This document shows, in pieces, positions 17,556-27,200 of a DNA stretch of 64,000 nt (position 1 is its first letter; each line of letters opens with the position of its first letter). This DNA is from Chitinophaga hostae (GTDB lineage Bacteria > Bacteroidota > Bacteroidia > Chitinophagales > Chitinophagaceae): contig NZ_JAGTXB010000003.1 in assembly GCF_018224885.1 (NCBI RefSeq), forward strand, positions 1 to 64,000. Direction: 5' to 3'. Both the position numbers and the translations under genes were made by a program. The notes below the pieces were generated by a model, which had not been told where the DNA came from, searched no databases, and saw only the letters and a list, made by a program, of their open reading frames with translations.

Positions 17556-18791
17556 TTAAAGGATAGGGTACTTTTGGGAAAGTGGCGTCAAGATGGCGTC
17601 ATCAAAATCCTTTTTATGTTCAGCAAAAAAAGTGATACAACCAATGTTGTCTATCCACTGGACAATTACAGCATCTTGATAACTATCGAACATATACATC
17701 GTTCCATTGTGGAAAAGGAAAGGGAAGTGGACCCGGTAAGACGATATAGGCTTTCTATCGATTTTAATTCCGAGAGATAGTTGAGACTTCCCCTTTATGG
17801 AATCCTTTTTAAAATACACAAAAGGTTTTTTCTTAGATATGGCTACCCTCCGGGCATTCGCTTTCGAAGGTCTCCCTCTCAATTGTCTCGAACCGTAGTA
17901 CTTATAGGCATAGACAAAAATCTCATCTTGTAAAAGCGGATAAAGGATCTTCCATTCCTGGAATATCTCTTGAACCTCCAAATTCCAGCTTATCCGGTAA
18001 ACATCCCCATACTTCTTTGCAAACTCCTCAACCTTCTTTCTAAGTTCACCCGCTTTTAAATACAGGCCAAGTTGATCTACAGTATACGGTCTCCCGATAG
18101 CCTCGTCAATCTCTGGTCCGAACTTCACCCAGGACACCAACTGATCATTTCCTTTCGATAGTTTACCATAGCCAGAGAGAATAAAAGGGAATTGTCGCTT
18201 GCCATACGGCAATGCTACAAAAAAAACAACGGCAGCACGCTTTTCCCGGGCGACGCTTTCAATGGCAGGTTCCAGGGCCAACATATCCGAAAGTGGAAGT
18301 GGCCATGATGTATTCTCAAAAGGATATAGTTGTTTTAGTTCTTTTCTTTTCGCTAGAGTAATACCATAGTCCGTTTCTATTTTATCATAGGCGTCTGGAT
18401 ATTTAAACCCAATATCAAATTGCTTGTTTTCCTGTAATTGTTCAAAATATTTGTTTCCGTACTTATAAGCTATGGCATCAATCGTTTTGAAAATGTGAAT
18501 GCAGATACCAGGAGCTTTGTTTTTGCAACTACAGGCCACGTGTAAGTCTTTACTATCAGCATTGAACGTCAGAATATAGTCGCCAGTAGCAAATTTACTT
18601 TTGAGAACAAGCTGATGATTTTTATACGCCTGAAATTTTACGAGAGGGTGAGCTATATCTTTCAATAGCAAGCCGTCGATACTCTGCTTTTGTAGTTCTT
18701 CCAATGAAATGCAATTGCCATTCGTAAATGGAATAGCAACAGAAGCAGATGGAGCATGGGTGTTTAGTTTTGCTGTAGACATGATTTTCAT
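17556..18791 (-). CDS. SWIM zinc-finger protein
   Basis: About 411 residues from the ATG at 18791 (another ATG at 18782). A SWIM finger is visible near residue 90 as CSCKNKAPGICIH, the C-x-C-xn-C-x-H pattern that binds zinc and usually DNA or proteins. The long C-terminal part (about 130-410) has no motif I recognise. It is divergent from the XRE regulator at 18910, and the spacer contains a copy of the GTAAAAGTCAAC motif. Confidence 0.7.
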   Translation of the reverse strand: MKIMSTAKLNTHAPSASVAIPFTNGNCISLEELQKQSIDGLLLKDIAHPLVKFQAYKNHQLVLKSKFATGDYILTFNADSKDLHVACSCKNKAPGICIHIFKTIDAIAYKYGNKYFEQLQENKQFDIGFKYPDAYDKIETDYGITLAKRKELKQLYPFENTSWPLPLSDMLALEPAIESVAREKRAAVVFFVALPYGKRQFPFILSGYGKLSKGNDQLVSWVKFGPEIDEAIGRPYTVDQLGLYLKAGELRKKVEEFAKKYGDVYRISWNLEVQEIFQEWKILYPLLQDEIFVYAYKYYGSRQLRGRPSKANARRVAISKKKPFVYFKKDSIKGKSQLSLGIKIDRKPISSYRVHFPFLFHNGTMYMFDSYQDAVIVQWIDNIGCITFFAEHKKDFDDAILTPLSQKYPIL

Positions 18792-18858
18792 TTCTAGCAA
18801 ATGACGCCATTCTCAAACTGAAAATGCAAATTCAAATTCTGTATTTTACCAATCAGGT

Positions 18859-18870
18859 GTTGACTTTTAC
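18859..18870. promoter_or_regulatory. Single GTAAAAGTCAAC operator-like site
   Basis: The 12-mer GTTGACTTTTAC is the exact reverse complement of the motif found in pairs at 23430/23451 and 42661/42682. It lies 40 bp before the XRE gene at 18910 and in the spacer shared with the SWIM gene. A degraded partner, 8 of 12 matching, sits exactly 21 bp to its left (18838-18849). Confidence 0.55.
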
Positions 18871-18909
18871 AAATGCCGAAAACCATATACTTTTAGTGTT
18901 TTATTGCTT

Positions 18910-19293
18910 ATGACAAATGTTTCTATACACGAAGGCCAGAATGTTAGGAAGCTGCGGCTGATAAGAGGAATGAAGCAGAACAGGTTGGCACTAAGACTTG
19001 GAGAAAACTGGAATCAACAGAAAATATCCTATTGGGAAAGCAAACAAAAAATAGAAATTTCTGCTCTAAATGAAATTGCACACGCTTTACAGGTGCCTGT
19101 ATGGGTATTTCAGATACCCTGTAATTTATTCAATAAAATAGCGCTACAGGTTCATAATCCTGTAGCTTTGGAGGATGATTTCTATATTCAAAAAATCATT
19201 GAATTGTATGAAAGATTGCTAATATGCGAATGGGAAAAGCAAGAACTTTTAGGCAGGAACAAGTGCAATATTTTTCGCACGGATGGATGCTAA
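18910..19293 (+). CDS. XRE-family regulator, solitary copy
   Basis: 127 residues from the ATG at 18910. The HTH covers about residues 10-65 (NVRKLRLIRGMKQNRLALRL ... ISYWESKQKIEISALNEIAH). The C-terminus (IIELYERLLICEWEKQEL) matches the LYE(R/K)LL-x2-E tail of two of the three XRE proteins at 22.6-23.4 kb, so these are paralogues. It is the only one of the four on the plus strand and has the operator-like 12-mer upstream. Probable repressor or timer of ICE genes. Confidence 0.8.
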   Translation: MTNVSIHEGQNVRKLRLIRGMKQNRLALRLGENWNQQKISYWESKQKIEISALNEIAHALQVPVWVFQIPCNLFNKIALQVHNPVALEDDFYIQKIIELYERLLICEWEKQELLGRNKCNIFRTDGC

Positions 19294-19370
19294 CCAGGTA
19301 ACATGTAGACCAATTAACTTCTTGTTATAGACCGACGACTTTCAGGAAACTCGCTGGTAAAAAAATTTTA

Positions 19371-20069
19371 CTATTTGCGTTTGGTCTTTTTTGATGCAGA
19401 ACTTGAATCTACAGCAATTTTTAGATATTTACAGTCTGTATTTGAATCTAACGTGTCTATCAGATCTGCTTCTAAATATTCTTTTTCTAGTCCCAATTTA
19501 AATGAAACATGATTTGTATAAAATATATCAATATGATTCAAAGGGTGCCGATGTTGCTGCATTTTTTCCAATGCCGCCTGATACCCCTTTTCATCTTTGT
19601 CGTATCTTATGTAACCATCCTCTAGTAGAATTAATTCCCTAATTAAAGTCCAATAGTTAATCTTATGCTCCGCTTCAATATCAATAATTGGTTCAACGGA
19701 TTCAAGGCAATGTTCACTATTGAAGATAGGGTTTTTAATTATGGATAGCACATTTGTAATTGCTAAAGAATCAATGTCAATAATGTTTTTGTAGCTTATG
19801 CTGGTATTGTTCTCATCATAGCTGATATTAAACGGGAAAGCAATCGAATATATTTTTAATTCACTGACGAAAAATAGCCTATTCATTTTGTCAATATTCA
19901 CTATTATCTTCGTCTTAGCTCGTATTTTTTCCGCTTTCGGGCTATATAATAAAGTTCTACATGCCTCTAATAGAATCTCTATAATTTTATATTTGTCCTT
20001 TATTCGTTCTTCTGGAAAGAATGTTTTAAGTGAACCTTGATTAATTTCAATTTGAAAGGAGCTTTTCAT
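19371..20069 (-). CDS. Hypothetical partner of the SF1 helicase
   Basis: 232 residues. The first two thirds are beta-rich by eye; the last third contains DGYIRYDKDEKGY and QQHRHPLNHIDIFYTNH, a cluster of His, Asp and Arg that could form an active or metal site. I do not recognise the family. Its ATG overlaps the TAA of the helicase by one base (TAATG), so translation is coupled and the two proteins probably work together. Strong AT bias sets it apart from the tra genes. Confidence 0.65.
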   Translation of the reverse strand: MKSSFQIEINQGSLKTFFPEERIKDKYKIIEILLEACRTLLYSPKAEKIRAKTKIIVNIDKMNRLFFVSELKIYSIAFPFNISYDENNTSISYKNIIDIDSLAITNVLSIIKNPIFNSEHCLESVEPIIDIEAEHKINYWTLIRELILLEDGYIRYDKDEKGYQAALEKMQQHRHPLNHIDIFYTNHVSFKLGLEKEYLEADLIDTLDSNTDCKYLKIAVDSSSASKKTKRK

Positions 20070-22069
20070 TACATGTAAAATTCTAAATTTGTTCTAATGA
20101 ATTTTATCGTTTTGGCTTTATCAAATCTGTCAATTCCTGTTTTCAATAAGGCTTCACTAAGTTTTGACCTTTTATCCTTATCTATATTCAGTTCGTCGAA
20201 AATATTCGTTAGAAAATCCTCATAGGATAAATTTGTATTACTTTGAATGAACTTAGTTAGTTTATTTTGTATCTCTCTCTTTTCCTTAACGTTTGGTTCG
20301 ATTGTTTGAATATAATGGTACTTGTTAATTATGCGCAACCCTTCTTTATTTTGGTCAATACCCTTTTCTTCATGAACCAATAGGTAGGATTGAATAAAGG
20401 ATCTAGTTAGCATAGTATACAGGATATTTCTGAATTTGTAGGTATTTGTTATCGATCCAGCTATGCAAATTACAAACGGAAATTCAAGACCTTTTACATT
20501 ATTGGAATTTGAAACAAAAACAGTGTTAGGAATCTTATTTTTATTTTCATAGGCTCTATTAACATTCCAACCTAATTGTCTTCCAATATATACGCTCAAT
20601 GAATCGATGTATTCATAAGTCTGTTTTGTATTTTCTTCCAATATTATAATTGCTATATCATCAGGCAATAAGTCCTTATGTTTAGTTCGAATACCGGTAA
20701 TGATTTTGACTACATCTCCGACGCTATTTGACCCACCAATAACAACACTTTCAAAATCGTCTGTATTCAAATCCTCAAATCTTCGAATAGGATCTCTATG
20801 CAGTCGAACTAAATTTCCATCTACTCTTTCCAAAGTATACCCAATATCATTCCAGTAACTGTCCGGAAACCAGTTTAGTTTTTTCTTTTCAAATAATCCA
20901 AGGCCAATACCGTGGGCAAACATCAAAGTTCGCGGATCAGTCCTATAACATCTATTTAGAACAATATCCACTGCTACATCACTTTTATCAGCCTTCTCAA
21001 AAATATCTTGAAAAATATCACCTGCTATATAGACTTTATGTTTTGCTATCTTTTCACATAGTTCGAAGAATACACTTGGAAAATCCTGCCGTTCGTCCAC
21101 CAGAATATAATCAAATGCAAATTCGAAATCGTTTTCATTTAATAGGTTTATTCGGTCTAATATCTGTTTGAAAATTTTTTCGTAGGTATTATCAACACTC
21201 CATCTTGAAAACGGAAGATTGTAAAAATTACATAGGTAACTATAAAATCCAGTATTAGGATCATTTTTTGACCCCCAAGCATGAGTAACCCACAGTCTTT
21301 TATGCCATTCGATTTGCTTATCTACTCTCATAAAGTTGAAAAAGTTAGGCACTCTTTCTCTTAGATTATTCGCCAAAGCAATATTATGGCAAGTAAAATA
21401 TATCCTGCTGGATTCATCTTGTATGTAGAGTTCCTTTAGCTTATGTAGGAGCAACTCTGTTTTGCCAGTACCAGAAAGTCCTTGAATGGATACTGATTTC
21501 TTATTAAATTCTTGGTATATAAACCTAGTTTGTTCTCCATCAAAAAGTATAATATTCTTCTTTACTCTGGCTAAAATCGTCTCTGGAACTTTAGCACCTA
21601 CTTTGTCAATATCATTAATACTTCCTATTAGGAGGGAAATTAATAATTCACTTACTCTCTGTATTTCTGGTGCTATTTTGTTATTATTTAATAATAGTTT
21701 AAAACTTGTTAAGTTGCCATAGGAGATTAGAGCTGTATTATTTTGTTTCCATTCTCTTGGCCTGCCTATGTGATTTCTATAGTTATACTTGTCTGAGATT
21801 GAGTTTATATCCTCAAGGAAATCATCATAAAATTCCTCAAAGCTTTCATCATCACCTTTTAAATCAACAAACATAAGCTTATGTCTGGGAGAAAGGATAA
21901 CGACTGCATTCTCTTGATAAGGGTATTTGTATTTTTTATCGCCTAAAGGTGCATTTATGACATATAGTTGCTCATTTGGGTTTTCTCCGCAATAGCCTTT
22001 AATTTCATTAAGTATTGCACTATTGAGAGAGTTTTCTTCAATTTGGATGTATAATAAGTTCTTCTCCAT
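20069..22069 (-). CDS. Superfamily I (UvrD-like) helicase
   Basis: 666 residues. Helicase motifs: Walker A GLSGTGKTELLLHKL near residue 200, motif II ILVDERQDFP (DExQD type) near 320, RCYRTDPRTLMFA as motif IV-like, VKGLEFPFVICIAG as motif V, and YTMLTRSFIQSYLL as motif VI. An extra N-terminal domain of ~190 residues (VVILSPRHKLMFVDL, GRPREWKQN) precedes the motor; it is not a nuclease type I can name. Such lone SF1 helicases with a small partner are frequent in defence cassettes, but the function here is inferred. Confidence 0.8.
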   Translation of the reverse strand: MEKNLLYIQIEENSLNSAILNEIKGYCGENPNEQLYVINAPLGDKKYKYPYQENAVVILSPRHKLMFVDLKGDDESFEEFYDDFLEDINSISDKYNYRNHIGRPREWKQNNTALISYGNLTSFKLLLNNNKIAPEIQRVSELLISLLIGSINDIDKVGAKVPETILARVKKNIILFDGEQTRFIYQEFNKKSVSIQGLSGTGKTELLLHKLKELYIQDESSRIYFTCHNIALANNLRERVPNFFNFMRVDKQIEWHKRLWVTHAWGSKNDPNTGFYSYLCNFYNLPFSRWSVDNTYEKIFKQILDRINLLNENDFEFAFDYILVDERQDFPSVFFELCEKIAKHKVYIAGDIFQDIFEKADKSDVAVDIVLNRCYRTDPRTLMFAHGIGLGLFEKKKLNWFPDSYWNDIGYTLERVDGNLVRLHRDPIRRFEDLNTDDFESVVIGGSNSVGDVVKIITGIRTKHKDLLPDDIAIIILEENTKQTYEYIDSLSVYIGRQLGWNVNRAYENKNKIPNTVFVSNSNNVKGLEFPFVICIAGSITNTYKFRNILYTMLTRSFIQSYLLVHEEKGIDQNKEGLRIINKYHYIQTIEPNVKEKREIQNKLTKFIQSNTNLSYEDFLTNIFDELNIDKDKRSKLSEALLKTGIDRFDKAKTIKFIRTNLEFYM

Positions 22070-22087
22070 TTGTTAAAGGTTGCAAAT

Positions 22088-22118
22088 CTTAAAAAGCAGA
22101 TATTTCCTTCTTTTTAAG
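22088..22118 (-). terminator. Hairpin in the helicase leader
   Basis: CTTAAAAAG (22088-22096) pairs with CTTTTTAAG (22110-22118). It lies between the candidate helicase promoter and its start codon, so it may act as an attenuator or as the 3' stop for XRE transcripts. Confidence 0.45.
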
Positions 22119-22159
22119 GACTGAATATTATATTATGTCTAAACAGTAGTCGTTTGAAC

Positions 22160-22189
22160 TAAAGATATAAAAATATTCATTTTGTACAA
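22160..22189 (-). promoter_or_regulatory. Candidate promoter of the helicase cassette
   Basis: Read leftward: TTG (22187-22189), 19 bp, then TATCTTTA (22160-22167), a 7/8 match to TAnnTTTG. It starts right after the stop of the XRE gene and gives a leader of about 80 nt. The cassette therefore need not depend on the XRE operon promoter. Confidence 0.55.
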
Positions 22190-22190
22190 G

Positions 22191-22571
22191 TCATTTATAT
22201 ATCTTCAAGGATTCCAAAATTAGTTCCAGTGATTCTGCAAGTTTGTCGTACTGATTTGTATTAACTGTTTGATGGAAGCAGTTAGCAATCGTGGAATTAC
22301 TAACTCCACAATTTTCATAAAAATTCATGGTGTTATATTGCACTCTATCATCACTGAAATCTATTAAACCTTGCTCAGTTACACCCAATGCCCTTGCAAT
22401 ATCTTTTACTCTACCTATTTCTATTCTCTCCAACTGTTCCAATTTTGAAACATCTTGAACAGAAATCCCCAGGGTATTTCCGAACTCCATCTCTGTTATT
22501 CCTCGTAGCAGGCGAATGCTTTTAATTTTCCTACCCCAATGCTTGTTACAATTACTTTCAACTATCGCCAT
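22191..22571 (-). CDS. XRE-family regulator, tandem copy 3
   Basis: 126 residues. HTH at about residues 12-66 (IKSIRLLRGITEMEFGNTLG ... VSKLEQLERIEIGRVKDIAR). The C-terminal segment contains YNTMNFYENCGVSNSTIANC, shared with copy 2 (YNTINFYDSSGVTASGI). It is the last of three tandem regulators; a 4-bp spacer follows copy 2. The tail ends in LELILESLKIYK rather than the LYE(R/K)LL form. Confidence 0.75.
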   Translation of the reverse strand: MAIVESNCNKHWGRKIKSIRLLRGITEMEFGNTLGISVQDVSKLEQLERIEIGRVKDIARALGVTEQGLIDFSDDRVQYNTMNFYENCGVSNSTIANCFHQTVNTNQYDKLAESLELILESLKIYK

Positions 22572-22575
22572 CCGT

Positions 22576-22986
22576 CTATTGTTTTTGTTTCTTCAAATTA
22601 TCTGCTGTTTGTTTTTCCCTAGCGATAAGTTTCTCATAAAGTGACATTGCCTGGTGAATATCGAAAGTATTTAGATTCTCAATATTGTTAGCGCAAATAC
22701 CCGAAGCTGTCACACCACTGGAATCATAAAAATTAATAGTATTATACAACACTTGCTCTTCATGGTATTTTTTAAGTCCTTCAACGGTGACTTCCAATGC
22801 TTGTGCGATTTTCTCGATCTTCTCATCATCTAATTTTTCGCTTTGTTCCAATTTTGAAACAGCCTGCTTCGACATGCCGCCAAGCCTTTCACCTAACTGC
22901 GTTTGAGAAAAACCTCGTAAACGTCTTATCCTTTCAACCCTACGCCCCATGTGAGCCACATTTGTACTATTGATTGACTTTTCCAT
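22576..22986 (-). CDS. XRE-family regulator, tandem copy 2
   Basis: 136 residues. HTH at about 15-70 (VERIRRLRGFSQTQLGERLG ... VSKLEQSEKLDDEKIEKIAQ), then YNTINFYDSSGV and the tail MSLYEKLIAREKQTADNL. The clean GFSQTQLG helix suggests active DNA binding. It lies 14 bp after copy 1, so the three form one operon. Confidence 0.8.
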   Translation of the reverse strand: MEKSINSTNVAHMGRRVERIRRLRGFSQTQLGERLGGMSKQAVSKLEQSEKLDDEKIEKIAQALEVTVEGLKKYHEEQVLYNTINFYDSSGVTASGICANNIENLNTFDIHQAMSLYEKLIAREKQTADNLKKQKQ

Positions 22987-23000
22987 TTCGATTAAATTAT

Positions 23001-23384
23001 TTATTCATTATTAGATTTATTTCTTAAAATCTCAACCTTCTCTCTTTCGCTGGTCAATAGCCGCTCATAAAGTTCAACAATTTTTTCAAGAGGATTAAAT
23101 GTACCAGCGACAGAATTAATCGAATTATCAGAGAATGAACAATCCCTTACGTTATTGATATTATTAATAACATTTCTTTCATCAAAATCCCTGATTAAAT
23201 CAGCAGACACACCCAATACATCTGCTATTTTATCCATCATTGCATCATCTATGTACTCCATCTTTTCTAGTGCTGAAATACCTTGCTGACTTAAACCTAA
23301 ATCCGTTGCTAAAGCTTCCTGTTTAACATTCATATAAACCCTAATTTTTTGGATATTCTTTCCATGATGCTTGCTGGATTTCAT
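23001..23384 (-). CDS. XRE-family regulator, tandem copy 1
   Basis: 127 residues from the ATG at 23384; a second in-frame ATG at 23405 would add 7 residues. HTH at about 10-65 (IQKIRVYMNVKQEALATDLG ... ISALEKMEYIDDAMMDKIAD), tail IVELYERLLTSEREKVEILR. Its promoter overlaps two operator-like repeats, which suggests that one or more of these regulators represses its own operon. Confidence 0.8.
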   Translation of the reverse strand: MKSSKHHGKNIQKIRVYMNVKQEALATDLGLSQQGISALEKMEYIDDAMMDKIADVLGVSADLIRDFDERNVINNINNVRDCSFSDNSINSVAGTFNPLEKIVELYERLLTSEREKVEILRNKSNNE

Positions 23385-23410
23385 ATCTGGAGAGCCTGTA
23401 ACCATATACT

Positions 23411-23463
23411 CAATTTTAACCACAATATAGTAAAAGTCAACCAATTTCCAGTTAAAGTCAACT
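23411..23463 (-). promoter_or_regulatory. XRE operon promoter overlapping paired 21-bp-spaced operators
   Basis: Read leftward: TTG, 19 bp, then TAAAATTG (23411-23418, 7/8 match to TAnnTTTG). The TTG is part of the motif GTTGACTTTTAC (reverse of 23430-23441), and a second copy GTTGACTTTAAC lies exactly 21 bp further upstream (23451-23462). Overlap of the -33 box with one repeat fits repression by a regulator binding two helical turns apart. Confidence 0.65.
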
Positions 23464-23610
23464 AAAAATTGGATAAAATTAGCATCACAAGGGCTAACTT
23501 GCTGGATGAGACTAATTCCCTTGCTATTGGAAATATGACAAATTCATTGGTAGAGCGGCATTCGATACAATACTAGCCTGAAAACTTATACTTCAATTTA
23601 AAAATCACGC

Positions 23611-24189
23611 ATGAAATTTATGTTTTTCTTTGCGCTGGCCCTTATTGGGCTGGCACGACCTTCCTTTGCTCAGGATCTTCAACCAGCAAAACTACATCGC
23701 CTATCTGTAGGCGATACAGTACCCGACATTTTCTTTCTCCTTTGGAACGAAAAAGCGCCAATTAAGCTGAGTGACCATACCGGCAAGCTGGTGATCCTGG
23801 ACTTTTGGGCAACATGGTGCAGTAGCTGCGTTCGCATGTTTCCCAAATACGATTCCCTTGAAAATCAGTTCTCCGGGCAGATAAAATTCCTCTTGGTCAA
23901 CAGCGTTCGGGGAACACTGGACAGCATCCCGCAACTTCAAACATTTTTTAGACGTTGGCAAACAGTAAAAGGAAAGCCCTTCCCACTTACCACTGCCATC
24001 AACGATACCACCGCGTTTAAACTGTTCCCGCATATATACATTCCTCACTATGTATGGATTTCAGCCAACAGGAAAATACTAGGCATCACTAGCGCCGAAG
24101 CACTTACTACCGGCAACATACAAGAAGCACTGAAAGGACAAATTTTAAAAGAACCTATTAAGGATGACAGATACGATAGGGATAATTGA
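23611..24189 (+). CDS. TlpA/ResA-like secreted thioredoxin
   Basis: 192 residues. A signal peptide (MFFFALALIGLARPSFAQ) precedes a thioredoxin fold with the redox site LVILDFWATWCSSCVRMFP (CSSC). The CxxC is intact, and the usual cis-Pro lies in HIYIPHYVWI. It probably reduces or arranges disulfides in the periplasm. It begins the cargo block and runs into the SusC gene 36 bp downstream, so it is likely in the same operon as SusC and SusD. Confidence 0.85.
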   Translation: MKFMFFFALALIGLARPSFAQDLQPAKLHRLSVGDTVPDIFFLLWNEKAPIKLSDHTGKLVILDFWATWCSSCVRMFPKYDSLENQFSGQIKFLLVNSVRGTLDSIPQLQTFFRRWQTVKGKPFPLTTAINDTTAFKLFPHIYIPHYVWISANRKILGITSAEALTTGNIQEALKGQILKEPIKDDRYDRDN

Positions 24190-24225
24190 CACAACACCAT
24201 TTATTCACCAAAACACAATTTTTCA

Positions 24226-27200
24226 ATGAGATTTATTTTTGCAGTATTTCTTTTCTTACTCGCCGCAGCCGCATCGGCACAGCCGAATGCCCGTGTAAAG
24301 ATCAGTGGGCGGATTTTATCTAATGACCAAGTGCCGTTAGCTGGTATTTCCATATCAGCGATGAAAGGCGGCATCAAAACTACTACGGGAACAGATGGTA
24401 CATTCACCCTCTCCCTTGTTGAATTACCCGACACCCTGAACTTTACCCATATAGGCTACCAACCAGTCCGAACGCTGATTGCCAGCCCGGAAAAAGCGTT
24501 GGAGGTCATCATGAATACCGTTGCCACGGAACTATCACAGGTTACAGTCAGTACCGGCTACCAGCGGATAAAGCCTAACCAGGTCAACGGATCATTTTCT
24601 ATTGTAGATAATGTATTGCTAATTCAACAGACTGGCACAAATATCCTCAACAGGCTTCAAAACGTTACACCCGGCCTGAGCTTTAACCCAGGCTATGGCA
24701 ATGCAAACAGCAACAACAATAAAACCGGTATCAACATTCGGGGCTTGGGTACCATCAACGGTTCGCTGGATCCCCTCATTGTTCTGGACAATTTTGTATT
24801 CAATGGGGATATACAAAACATAAACCCTACAGACATAGAAAGTATCACGATCCTAAAGGACGCAGCAGCGGCCAGTATTTGGGGGGCCAGGGCAGGTAAC
24901 GGGGTAATCGTCATCACCACCAAAAAAAGCCGATACAATCAAAAACCAACCGTTTCTCTTACTACCGGCTCAATCGTTCAAAAGAAGCCCGATCTATCGA
25001 CCCTAAACGATATGAGCATTGCCGACTACATGAACTTAGAAACATTTCTCTTCGGGAAGAACTACTTCAACCCAGCACTAAACCGGAAGTTTGTTCCAGT
25101 TCCACCACTCATTGAAGTGCTACTGAAGCGAAAATCTGGTTTGATCTCCGCTACTGATAGCATTACGCAGGTAGCTGCGCTACAAGCACAAGATAGTAAG
25201 GCCCAGTATGAAGAGTACTTTTACCGTCCTGCTACAACTCAGCAATACTCGCTAAGCGTATCTGGTGGCAGCAGCAATGTAAGGTGGCTAATGGCAGGAG
25301 CAATTGACCGAAACACCGACAACCTTAGTACCAGGTATGATAAGGTGAATCTCCACCTATCAAATGCGGTAAAACTATCTGCTAAACTACAAACTGACAT
25401 AAACGTATATTATACCAACAGCAAAGCCACCAGCGGAAAAGAAAGTTTTAATACCGTGGCTAGTGTCAACGGCAGATATACGCCTTACCTTTCATTTGCA
25501 GACAAAGAGGGTAACCCTTTACCTGTTCCTAAATATTACCGAGATAGCTACGTAGACACAGCAGGTGCGGGACATTTACTTAACTGGAAATACATTCCAC
25601 TGGATGAATATAAGCTACGGCAAGCAACCACACACACAGACGATATACTCGCCAATATCACCATTGCCTATAAAATCTTACCGTCATTGCAGATAAGTGT
25701 TCTTTACCAACATCAGCAACAACGTACAGACCTGCAAAACATATCAGGCGTAGGCAGTTTTGACGCTCGAAATACCATCAACCTGTTTACACAGGTTAAC
25801 CGCTCTACTGGGCAAGTGACACAGAACGTCCCCGTCGGGGACATTCTCCGCACTACTTTCACCAATCGAAAAAGCCAAAACCTACGCGGCCAGATTGACT
25901 TCAACAAGAAATGGAAAGACCAAAATGTAGCACTGCTCGCTGGCGCCGAGATACAGCAACTTCAGACTGATGGCAATAAGAATATATACTACGGATACAA
26001 TGATCAACCACTTTCATATGCAAAGATGGACTTCTTAAATCAGTATCCTACATTCATCACCGGCAGAAACCAAATCATAGCAGATGCAGGACTGCCACCA
26101 GCAAACACAACAAATCGTTTTGTTTCTGCATTCGCCAATATGAATTACGGGTACAAATCAAAGTACAGTGTTTCTCTCAGTGCGCGATACGATGGCAGCA
26201 ATGCCTTCGGTGTCGCAACAAACGATAGATGGAAACCTCTTTGGTCCGCCGGTTTAGGATGGGATATTTGTCGTGAACGATTCTACGGCCTCCAATGGCT
26301 ACCGCAACTAAAACTGCGGGCGACTTATGGTACGTCTGGCAATGTAGACCTCACTCGGACAGCGTTACCTGTGGCTGTGTATAGCGTGGACCCACTTACA
26401 AACATACCAATTGCCGCCATAACAAACCTGAATAATCCCCGGCTACGATGGGAAACTGTAAAGCAGGTCGATATAGGACTACAGTTCTCCAACAACTTTC
26501 TATCAGGCAGTGTTGACTACTACAGGAAAAAGGGGACCGATCTTTACGGCCCTATGCCCTACGACTACACAGCGTGGGGTGCCTCCAATTTTATCATCGC
26601 CAATGTTGCTGACATGCAGGGTACAGGTATCGATGTACTGCTAAATAGTCAAAATCTCAATGGGAAATTAAAGTGGAACACAACTGCGATTTATAATTAT
26701 GTCAGCAACAAAACCACAAAATACTATGATGAATCTGCGCAGAGTATTAACACACTACTAAGCGGAGGCAGAAGTATTACACCGGTGATCGGCAGGCCGT
26801 TATATAGCATCGCAGCTTTTCAATGGGCATCACTCGATAAGGCCGGAAACCCACAGGGTTATTTAAATGGTGAACTGAGTACAGACTACGCCGCAATGCT
26901 CGCATCAACACCGGGAAAAGATGGAAAAATCCCAAGCATTGTATATGTAGGTTCTTCTATACCCAGGTCTACAGGAAGTTTGATAAATACATTTGGATTC
27001 TTCAATTTTGAGCTATCGGTAAATATTTCTTACAAATTCGGGTACTACTTCCGCAAGCCATCAATATCATACTCAGGTATAGTTGCCGGTGCGATGGGCA
27101 ACAAGGAATATGCTGAAAGGTGGCAGAGGCCCGGTGACGAAAACAAAACATCTGTACCATCATTTAATTACCCAGTTGACGGCACCCGTGATATGTTCTA

